Origin: an uncultured Acetatifactor sp.
GTDB lineage: Bacteria > Bacillota > Clostridia > Lachnospirales > Lachnospiraceae
NCBI GenBank assembly: GCA_947625255.1
Contig: CANQNT010000032.1
Location: 1-38,996 of the forward strand
Reading direction: 5' to 3'
Length of the DNA: 38,996 nucleotides
The translations under genes and the position numbers were made by a program. How positions within the stretch are numbered: the first letter of the stretch is position 1; each line of letters opens with the position of its first letter. The notes beneath the pieces are model-generated. The model saw only the letters and a list, made by a program, of their open reading frames with translations, ran no database searches and was not told where the DNA came from. Shown in pieces: positions 32,445 to 38,996 of the stretch.

Positions 32445-32507
32445 GGATGCGATTGGGAGAAGCATATGTATTGGATGAATGGAGGAGAGAAAACCAAAGG
32501 GGTTAGT

Positions 32508-32889
32508 ATGAAAAAGAAAATGATATTGAGTATTTTGATGAGTTGTATGTTGCTAGGTGGTTGTAGTGCCATTTCCTCAATAAATTTTGACATCAAATAA
32601 TCCGGAAGATGTTTATCGAGCAGTAAGCATAGATAATAGAGTTTATATATTGTATGGAACGCAAGGAAAAACCATAACACAAGATATGATAGGCGAGTGT
32701 ATTGCTTATGATTCAAAAGATGATACCGATAGATTTTACAGAGTAGTTGGTACAGAGGATTACATAGCTGAGTATTTGGTTGGTGCGGTGATGGAACAGT
32801 TTGCTTTTTTGAGAGCGCAAGATACTATGGGTAAATATATAGATACGCCGGATTTTATTGCTCCTTTAGGTTATGACATTTGGGAATAG
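32508..32889 (+). pseudogene. Frameshifted small lipoprotein gene
   Basis: Frame one encodes a perfect lipoprotein leader (MKKKMILSILMSCMLLGGCS, lipobox LGGC) but stops after 30 residues at TAA. The second frame continues from the same place with TSNNPEDVYRAVSIDNRVYI to a normal stop at 32889. Removing one T from the TTTT at about 32584-32587 would join them as SSIN-LTSNNPED in a ~127-residue lipoprotein. AAAGGGG lies before the ATG. The gene is clearly richer in A+T than its neighbours. It may be a real frameshift, phase variation at the T run, or a sequencing error. No known family. Confidence 0.7.
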
Positions 32890-33236
32890 TATGGCGGGTT
32901 TGAGCCCAGGCCAGTAATAAGCCGAATATCAATATGCCTTTCATATGTATGATGAGAAACCACTTGCTGACCGGGCCGGTGGTTTCTTTTTTGGGGAACG
33001 GTTCAGACAAGCCGCTCCGGGCAGTCGAAGCTTTCATGGGAACTCCTGCCGGTTTTTTGCCGGGAAGAGGAACTGTTTTTGCTTGTTTTTCAAGAAAAAA
33101 ACCTATGCAAATTATTGAAAATATGGTAGACTTATCCCAGTGGAATATCGTTATAAAAGTTGGGGACAATGAAAACAAGGGTTTGAGTTTTTCGCGTGGA
33201 GAGCCATGTGCGCCATCATATGGAGGAGATTAGATT
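32890..33236 (+). other. Intergenic region with terminator
   Basis: It holds the terminator at 32956 and about 240 bp of leader before the DUF4358 gene. No protein-coding segment or convincing promoter spacing is visible. Confidence 0.5.
32956..32992 (+). terminator. Intrinsic terminator
   Basis: GAAACCAC pairs with GTGGTTTC and is followed by TTTTTT. Confidence 0.85.
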
Positions 33237-33926
33237 ATGAGAAAGATAAAAGGAATTGTATGTATATTAGCCGTCGGGCTGGTATTGACCGCCTGCGGAG
33301 GAAGCAACGGGGAAAGCGGTGCCGGAAGCGGAAACGTGTCGGGGAGTTCGGACGTGGAATCATCCGCCGGGAGTACGCAGGAAAGCTCCGGCGAAGTGGA
33401 ATCTACGGTGGAGTCCACGGTGGAAAGCGCACCGGAAAGCGGAAGCGCCGGCGGTCCGGATTTTGAGACTGGAACCTGGAGCGAAGAGATGGACGCGGTC
33501 AAACAGGCCGTGGTAGACAAGCTGGGAGACAATTATTTTCCGAACAGCATGATTGAGCCGGAATTGCTGGAGGGAATCTATGGCGTGACAGAGGAAATGT
33601 ACGACGATTATTACGGTGAGATGCCGATGATCAGCACCAATGTGGATGCGATACTGGTCGTTAAGGCCAGGGATGGCAAGGCGACCGACGTGGAAGCGGC
33701 GCTAAACGCTTATCGTGACAAGATGGTGAATGATACGTTCCAGTATCCTATGAATCTGGGGAAGATTCAGGCATCCATCGTCCGCGGCATTGGCAATTAT
33801 GTATGCTTCGTACAGCTTGGAGGAGATGTGACGGACGCCCTGGAGAAGGGTGACGAAGCGGTCATTGAACAGTGTCAGGAGCAGAATGAGCTGGCGCTGG
33901 AGGCGATTGAGGCAGTAGTGGAATAA
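33237..33926 (+). CDS. DUF4358 lipoprotein
   Basis: The protein has 229 residues. The lipoprotein signal ends at LVLTACGG (Cys20). A low-complexity Ser/Glu/Gly linker follows (to about residue 75), then the DUF4358 domain: MDAVKQAVVDKLGDNYFPNS, EMYDDYYGEMPMISTNVDAI, DVEAALNAYRDKMVND and GNYVCFVQLGGDV. GGAGGAG lies 8 bp before the ATG. DUF4358 proteins commonly accompany MBOAT and DHHW genes in Clostridia, as here with 13 bp to the MBOAT gene. It is probably an extracytoplasmic accessory factor. Confidence 0.9.
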   Translation: MRKIKGIVCILAVGLVLTACGGSNGESGAGSGNVSGSSDVESSAGSTQESSGEVESTVESTVESAPESGSAGGPDFETGTWSEEMDAVKQAVVDKLGDNYFPNSMIEPELLEGIYGVTEEMYDDYYGEMPMISTNVDAILVVKARDGKATDVEAALNAYRDKMVNDTFQYPMNLGKIQASIVRGIGNYVCFVQLGGDVTDALEKGDEAVIEQCQEQNELALEAIEAVVE

Positions 33927-33939
33927 CGGGGTAGTCGGT

Positions 33940-35376
33940 ATGGTTTTCAGCAGTATTTTGTTTCTGTTTCGGTTCCTGCCCTTTTTTATGCTTTGCTATT
34001 TTTTGACATATGTAATTCCGGAAAGGTCTGCCCGGAGGATGAGAAACGTCATCCTCCTTTTGGGCAGTCTCGTTTTTTATGCCTGGGGAGAACCGGTCTA
34101 TGTACTGTTGATGCTTTTTTCCACGGTGTCGGATTATATGCACGGAAGAGCCATAGACGCCAGTCAGAGTCAGCGGGTGCGTGCGGGTCTTTTAATTTCT
34201 TCCGTTTGCATAAATTTGTTTATACTGGGCTTTTTTAAATATGCGGATTTCTTGATTTTGACAGTGAATTCTCTGGCAGGGACTCATTTTCAGACAATGA
34301 ATCTGCCGCTGCCCATTGGAATTTCTTTTTATACGTTCCAGACAATGTCCTATACCATTGACGTGTATCGGGGCAAGGCCAAGGTGCAAAGGAACTTTCT
34401 GGACTTTGCCGTATTCGTCACGTTATTTCCGCAGCTCATTGCCGGCCCTATCGTCAAGTACACGGATGTGGAGGAGTCGCTCCATGACCGCGGGGCGGAT
34501 GTGGAAACCATTAGTTATGGCTGCTGCCGTTTTGTGACAGGCCTGGCGAAAAAGGTGTTATTGGCAAACAACATCGGCTTGCTGTGGGAAGAGATCAGTG
34601 CCATGAATTTTGGCGGTATGAGTACCCTGGCGGCCTGGATGGGAATTGGCGCTTATGCGCTGCAGATTTATTTTGATTTTTCCGGATATTCCGATATGGC
34701 CATTGGGCTTGGGGCGATTCTTGGCTTCCGTTTCCCGGAGAACTTCCGATATCCCTATGTGTCGGCATCCATCACGGAATTCTGGCGCAGATGGCATATC
34801 AGCCTGGGCAGCTGGTTCCGGGAATATGTTTACATTCCTCTGGGAGGAAATCGAAAGGGTCTGCCCAGACAGATTTTTAATATTCTGGTGGTATGGATGC
34901 TGACGGGTATCTGGCATGGGGCCGGATGGAACTTCCTGCTATGGGGCTTATGGTTTGGTTTCTTTTTGATCCTGGAAAAAGTGTTTCTGGGAAAGCTTCT
35001 GGGATATTTGCCCAGAGTCTTTGGCTGGATTTATTCGATGCTGGTCGTGCTGACGGGCTGGGTGATGTTTGTTGTTGAGGAGCCCAACGGTATTTTCTCT
35101 TACCTGCAGGCCATGTTCCATAGGAATGGTTCGGAATGGTATGACGAGCGGGCCTTGTATTTGTTGCTTCAGTATGGAGTGATTTTGATCGTGGGGGCGT
35201 TGGGGGCAACTCCTTTGACCGGCCAGATCGGGAGGCGGCTGGAACAATCCGGGAGCGGGCTGGCCATTGCCCTTCGCCGATTGTTGAAGAAAGTGATTCC
35301 CGCGGTGCTGTTGTTGGCCAGCGTGGCGTATATTGTGGATGCGTCCTATAATCCATTTCTGTATTTTCGATTCTAG
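33940..35376 (+). CDS. MBOAT family O-acyltransferase (AlgI/DltB-like)
   Basis: The protein has 478 residues and about ten to twelve membrane spans. MBOAT hallmarks are LPIGISFYTFQTMSYTIDVY, FVTLFPQLIAGPIV, ALQIYFDFSGYSDMAIGLG, FWRRWHISLGSWFREYVYIP and the catalytic His in LTGIWHGAGWNF (H326). It resembles AlgI-type enzymes that carry acetyl groups across the membrane to a surface polymer. It sits between DUF4358 and DHHW, forming an acetyl-transfer set with the latter as the probable outer-face transferase. The polymer is unknown. Confidence 0.95.
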   Translation: MVFSSILFLFRFLPFFMLCYFLTYVIPERSARRMRNVILLLGSLVFYAWGEPVYVLLMLFSTVSDYMHGRAIDASQSQRVRAGLLISSVCINLFILGFFKYADFLILTVNSLAGTHFQTMNLPLPIGISFYTFQTMSYTIDVYRGKAKVQRNFLDFAVFVTLFPQLIAGPIVKYTDVEESLHDRGADVETISYGCCRFVTGLAKKVLLANNIGLLWEEISAMNFGGMSTLAAWMGIGAYALQIYFDFSGYSDMAIGLGAILGFRFPENFRYPYVSASITEFWRRWHISLGSWFREYVYIPLGGNRKGLPRQIFNILVVWMLTGIWHGAGWNFLLWGLWFGFFLILEKVFLGKLLGYLPRVFGWIYSMLVVLTGWVMFVVEEPNGIFSYLQAMFHRNGSEWYDERALYLLLQYGVILIVGALGATPLTGQIGRRLEQSGSGLAIALRRLLKKVIPAVLLLASVAYIVDASYNPFLYFRF

Positions 35377-35393
35377 GAAAGGAGGCGGCTTTC

Positions 35394-36512
35394 GTGGATG
35401 AAAAACAAGATGCCGGCTTGACGGTCGCATTTTTATGCACTATTTTGTTATTGCTTTTGTTGGCGGATTTATGGCAGCCGGACAGAAAGTTTTCCGAAAA
35501 TGAGAACCGTTTGCTGGCCTCCAGGCCGACTTTGGAAAAGAGCGCATTGTTAAGCGGAAAGTTTATGGAGGATTATGAGACTTATTTGACGGATCAATTC
35601 ATCGGCCGTGACAATTGGATTGAATTGAAAACCAGAAGTGAGATTTTGCTCCAGAAGAGGGAAGTGGGCGGCGTTTATTTATGTGACGATGATTATTTGA
35701 TCGAGCAGCATTTGCCGGAGGATTTTCCCCAGGAGTTGGTTGACCGCAGGCTGGAGCTGCTTTCCAGACTGGTGGAAGGATATGGAGCCCGGGTCATGCT
35801 GGTGCCTACGGCGGATAATGTGTTGACGGACAAGCTGCCGGATTTTGCTCCCTATTATGATCAGGATCTGTTATTTGCCCAGGTGAGGGAGCGCGTGGGC
35901 GAGGAAGCCTACATTGATGTGGCTTCCAAACTTCGGGAGCACGCCGGGGAAGAGATTTATTACCGTACGGATCACCACTGGACTTCCCTTGGGGCTTATT
36001 ATGGCTATTTGGCCTGGAAAGAGCATACGGGGATGCTTTCGCCCGTGTCCTATGATCCTGGGAAACTTTGCGCGGTGACGGATGATTTCCTGGGAACACT
36101 GTACTCCAAGATCAATCTTCCCTCGCGGGAGGATGAGATTCGGATTTTCCCAGAGACGCTGCAGAGGCCCGTGCGGGTAACGTATGACTATAATGTCAGG
36201 AAAACCTCACTCTATGAGGAGTCATATCTGGAGGGAAAAAATCAATATGGCTATTTCCTGGATGATAATCATGGGTTTATTGAAATAGAAACGGGATATG
36301 AAAACGGCAGGGAGCTGTTTGTCCTGAAGGATTCCTATGCCAATTGCCTGGTTCCGCTGCTGACGGCTCATTATGAGCGGATCTATATGGTGGATTTGCG
36401 TTATTATAATGGGAGATTGTCACAGCTCTTGGATCCCTACATGGGTGAAAGCACGGATGTATTGGTGCTGTATGACTGTATCCATTTCCTTGAGGATTTT
36501 AAGTATTATTAA
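35394..36512 (+). CDS. DHHW family (AlgJ/AlgX-like) O-acetyltransferase accessory protein
   Basis: The protein has 372 residues. It starts at GTG behind AAAGGAGG; the nearby ATG at 35398 is out of frame. One N-terminal membrane span (VAFLCTILLLLLLADLW) holds an extracellular SGNH-like domain. NRLLASRPTLEKSALLSGKF and DNWIELKT resemble AlgJ-like starts; YYRTDHHWTSLGAYYGYLAW contains the DHHW motif (D193-W196), and FVLKDSYANCLVPLL contributes the usual Ser-containing loop. It likely accepts acetyl from the MBOAT protein and places it on the polymer. Confidence 0.92.
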   Translation: MDEKQDAGLTVAFLCTILLLLLLADLWQPDRKFSENENRLLASRPTLEKSALLSGKFMEDYETYLTDQFIGRDNWIELKTRSEILLQKREVGGVYLCDDDYLIEQHLPEDFPQELVDRRLELLSRLVEGYGARVMLVPTADNVLTDKLPDFAPYYDQDLLFAQVRERVGEEAYIDVASKLREHAGEEIYYRTDHHWTSLGAYYGYLAWKEHTGMLSPVSYDPGKLCAVTDDFLGTLYSKINLPSREDEIRIFPETLQRPVRVTYDYNVRKTSLYEESYLEGKNQYGYFLDDNHGFIEIETGYENGRELFVLKDSYANCLVPLLTAHYERIYMVDLRYYNGRLSQLLDPYMGESTDVLVLYDCIHFLEDFKYY

Positions 36513-36548
36513 TCAAGACGGAGGAGCGCCTGAGATAGGGAGGATGGG

Positions 36549-37409
36549 ATGGCGACATTGGGGATTCCGCAGAATACCATTGCGGTGCTGCAGAAATATC
36601 AGTTTCATTTTCAGAAAAAGTATGGGCAGAATTTCCTGATTGATCCGAAAGTGTTGGAACGGATTGTGCGCGCGGCCCAAATCAGTAAGGAGGACTGCGT
36701 GTTGGAGATCGGGCCGGGGATCGGTACGATGACACAGTATTTGGCGGAAAGTGCCAGGGAAGTCGTGGCGGTGGAAATAGACCGGACTTTGATCCCGATT
36801 TTGGAGGATACGCTGTCGGATTATGAGAATGTGACCATTGTTAATGAAGACATTTTAAAATTTGATGTGGAACGTCTGGTACAAGTAAGAAACGCAGGGC
36901 ATCCCGTCAAGGTGGTGGCGAATCTGCCATATTACATTACCACGCCCATAGTAATGGGGTTACTGGAAAAACACGCACCAATTTCCGATATTACGATTAT
37001 GGTGCAAAAGGAAGTGGCGCGGCGGATGCAGGCGGGACCGGGGACAAAGGACTATGGCGCCTTGTCTCTTGCCGTGGGATTCTATGCGAAAGCTGAGATC
37101 GTGGCCAATGTTCCTCCTAATTGTTTTTTGCCAAGACCGAACGTGGGGAGCGCTGTGATTCGGCTGGTGCGGTATCAGACTCCTCCGGTGGAGGTGGCGG
37201 ACGAGGAATATATGTTCGCGCTGATTCGGGCCTCTTTTAATCAGCGGCGCAAAACGCTTGTGAACGGATTGGGAAACGCTGCCGGTTTGGGGCTGTCCAA
37301 AGCCAGGATTGCGCAGGTCATTGGGGAAATGGGACTTGCACCTACCGTTCGCGGAGAATCTTTCACATTAGAACAGTTTGCAAGGCTTGCAAATAGATTA
37401 AAACCGTGA
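36549..37409 (+). CDS. rsmA: 16S rRNA (adenine-N6,N6)-dimethyltransferase
   Basis: The protein has 286 residues. It has KYGQNFLIDPKVLERIV, the SAM loop VLEIGPGIGTMTQYLAE, acidic VVAVEIDRTLIPIL, VNEDILKF, the catalytic NLPYYITTPIV, and FNQRRKTLVNGL in the C-terminal domain. RsmA (KsgA) dimethylates the two adjacent adenines near the 3' end of 16S rRNA in late 30S assembly. GGGAGGAT precedes the ATG. Confidence 0.97.
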   Translation: MATLGIPQNTIAVLQKYQFHFQKKYGQNFLIDPKVLERIVRAAQISKEDCVLEIGPGIGTMTQYLAESAREVVAVEIDRTLIPILEDTLSDYENVTIVNEDILKFDVERLVQVRNAGHPVKVVANLPYYITTPIVMGLLEKHAPISDITIMVQKEVARRMQAGPGTKDYGALSLAVGFYAKAEIVANVPPNCFLPRPNVGSAVIRLVRYQTPPVEVADEEYMFALIRASFNQRRKTLVNGLGNAAGLGLSKARIAQVIGEMGLAPTVRGESFTLEQFARLANRLKP

Positions 37410-37415
37410 TACACT
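37387..37415 (+). promoter_or_regulatory. Promoter of the TPR gene, inside the end of rsmA
   Basis: TTGCAA, exact 17 bp, TACACT. The spacer ends with the rsmA stop codon. Confidence 0.65.
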
Positions 37416-37496
37416 AAAAGATGGATTGTTGTAAACTGACGGTAAAGGACGGCTCACAGAGACAAATAGAGAAATCAGAATAGGGAGCGATATACC

Positions 37497-38996
37497 TTGG
37501 ATAAGTACGAGTATAGAATCAGGACAGATGAGATTAAGGCGCTGATCGCACAAAGAGACTATGCCAAAGCGGCTGAAATCGCGGATTTGATAGACTGGCG
37601 TGCGGTAAAAAGTGTTATGATGCTGTGCATGATCAGCGATTTGTATAAGATTAATAAAAGATATGAAGATGCCAGGGACGTGTTGCTGCTGGCTTATGAT
37701 CGTCATCCGGGAGGACGTTCCATTTGTTATTCTTTGTGCGAGCTGTCCATTAAAATGGGAGAATTCGTGCAGGCTGTCGAATATTATAAGGAATTTGTGC
37801 AGGCGGCGCCCAGAGACTGGGAGCGGTATGTTCTGCAATACAAGTTATATGAGGCCCAGGACGTGAGCCTGGAGGAGCGTATCGCTGTCCTGGAGGAATT
37901 GAAAAAGAGAGAGTACCGTGAGAAGTGGGTTTATGAATTGGCATATCTGTACCATCGCGTAGGTCAGGCAACGCGGTGCGTGGAGGTGTGTGACGAGCTG
38001 ATTCTGTGGTTTGGCGAAGGCAAATATGTGACTAAGGCCATGGAGCTTAAGATGCTTCATGAGCCCCTGACCCTCCAGCAGCAGAGCAAATATGATTATC
38101 AGATGCGGAAAAATGCAGTCAGTCAGTCCGGAGAAGAAGGGGTTGCGGAGTCCCAGGATTACGAAAGACAGAATGATTCCTCAGGGGAGGAGGACTATTC
38201 TCAGGAAGATTATCAGCAAGAAGCGTACCTGCGGGGGGATTCCCGGAGAGAAGATTTTCCGGAAGAGGATTCTCAGGAGGGGATGCAAGAGGATTTTTAC
38301 GGGGATGAGGCGCAGGATAATGCCGATGAAGCCTCTGGTGAGAATGTGCCAGAGTATGAGGGAAGCGGTGAACTGACAGCCAATGAGCCTACCCGGATTT
38401 ACGGGGAGGATCATGTGCGTCAGGTGGAAGAGGGCCTGGCGGCACGGAAAGGCCCGCAGGAATCTGGGGACGAGGAAATGGACATTCAAGTGAAGACCAT
38501 GGATGTCAGTCCTTATAATACCATTAATCTGCAGAAAGAATTGGCAGAGGGATTAAGAGAGGTTTTGGCCCAGGAGGAATTGGCCCAGAAAGAGGCGGCG
38601 TTAAAAGCGGAGCAGGAAGCCGCCGCCCAGGATGGGGAAGAGGAGATTTCGGAGGAGGCACCCGAAGAAGCGGAAGAAGCGGCGGAATATGAAGATTTCT
38701 ATGAGGAAGCTTATGCCGATGATCAGGAATATGTGGAAACCGATGAGGACGGGGATGTTCAGGAATATGCCGAACCGGATGAAAATGATTATGATGGCCG
38801 GGAGTATGCAGAGGCCGGCGATGAGGAGGATCATCAGGAGTATGCGGAGCCCGATGAGGGCGGTTATGATGATCAGGAGCCTGCGGAGCCCGATGAGGGC
38901 GGTTATGATGATCAGGAGCCTGCGGAGCCCGATGAGAGCGGTTATGATGATCAGGAGTCTGCGGAGCCCGATGAGAGCGGTTATGATGATCAGGAG
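37497..38996 (+). CDS. TPR protein with long acidic repeat tail (3' end outside window)
   Basis: The frame starts with TTG at 37497 behind GGGAGCG and stays open for 500 codons to the window edge. Residues 1-190 are helical TPR-like repeats (YEYRIRTDEIKALIAQRDYA, KSVMMLCMISDLYKINKRYE, RSICYSLCELSIKMGEFVQA, KWVYELAYLYHRVGQATRCV). A long Glu/Asp/Gln-rich disordered region follows, with a helical insert near residue 345 (NTINLQKELAEGLREVLAQE), then acidic tandem repeats. No membrane segment is seen in the visible part. It sits after rsmA with its own promoter. Possible roles are a scaffold or division/secretion adaptor; nothing in the visible part decides. Confidence 0.85.
   Translation, partial: MDKYEYRIRTDEIKALIAQRDYAKAAEIADLIDWRAVKSVMMLCMISDLYKINKRYEDARDVLLLAYDRHPGGRSICYSLCELSIKMGEFVQAVEYYKEFVQAAPRDWERYVLQYKLYEAQDVSLEERIAVLEELKKREYREKWVYELAYLYHRVGQATRCVEVCDELILWFGEGKYVTKAMELKMLHEPLTLQQQSKYDYQMRKNAVSQSGEEGVAESQDYERQNDSSGEEDYSQEDYQQEAYLRGDSRREDFPEEDSQEGMQEDFYGDEAQDNADEASGENVPEYEGSGELTANEPTRIYGEDHVRQVEEGLAARKGPQESGDEEMDIQVKTMDVSPYNTINLQKELAEGLREVLAQEELAQKEAALKAEQEAAAQDGEEEISEEAPEEAEEAAEYEDFYEEAYADDQEYVETDEDGDVQEYAEPDENDYDGREYAEAGDEEDHQEYAEPDEGGYDDQEPAEPDEGGYDDQEPAEPDESGYDDQESAEPDESGYDDQE
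38841..38996 (+). repeat. 39-bp in-frame tandem repeat coding for an acidic tail
   Basis: Four units of 13 codons, starting at 38841, 38880, 38919 and 38958, encode (Y/P/S)AEPDE(G/S)GYDDQE. The window ends at the last base of the fourth unit, so the copy number is unknown. Degenerate copies (QEYAEPDENDYDG) precede the array. Confidence 0.93.

Overview
The window looks like the chromosome of a Gram-positive anaerobe of the Clostridia, most probably a Lachnospiraceae member. This is an inference from four things: strong AGGAGG-type ribosome sites, a canonical T-box leader, clostridial-style families (LCP, VanW, DUF4358/MBOAT/DHHW, YvlB-like regulators, radical SAM B12 protein, ferredoxin-like aldo/keto reductase), and tRNA genes without encoded CCA. 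I see no rRNA, CRISPR array, complete insertion sequence or prophage.

Layout. 1-1913: the end of a sortase-anchored surface protein with 112-residue repeats, then a protein with three zinc-ribbon-like repeats and an AP2-like domain. 2026-4456: tRNA-Gly, an LCP wall-polymer ligase and, on the minus strand, a MalY/PatB C-S lyase. 4539-6743: a T-box leader with an AUG (Met) specifier in front of a free-standing methionyl-tRNA synthetase anticodon-binding domain, overlapped by a CapA-type lipoprotein. This is the most unusual unit of the window. 7041-9480: Fe-S aldo/keto reductase, AraC regulator, and an opposing small Ig-like protein. 9781-16647: a large membrane protein, galK-galT, a B12/radical SAM protein and endonuclease III. 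16728-22209: a 34-residue membrane peptide, a VanW protein, then a tightly packed run of AIR-synthase-like protein, Lrp regulator, aminotransferase, TrmL and gamma-carbonic anhydrase.

22340-26050 is a patch of decay and small accessory genes after tRNA-Pro. It holds a broken ATPase fragment, a LytTR response regulator fused by deletion to the end of its GHKL kinase, an XRE regulator with a split YvlB-like domain, a Uma2 nuclease, an Ogt/MGMT repair protein and a shattered EamA transporter. 26077-27612 is a metal module: an ArsP_2/manganese-type exporter plus a Fur-family regulator behind a promoter with a 21-bp palindrome. Then come tRNA-Lys, TatD, an exported protein, a DUF2975-XRE-DUF4173 membrane/regulator operon, a frameshifted small lipoprotein, and a DUF4358-MBOAT-DHHW set likely to O-acetylate a surface polymer. 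The window ends with rsmA and a TPR protein whose acidic tail is a 39-bp tandem repeat running off the edge.

Three genes are tied to the cell wall or surface polymers (LCP, CapA-like, MBOAT/DHHW); VanW and the sortase substrate add to that theme. All family assignments come from reading the translations by eye; no database search was run.
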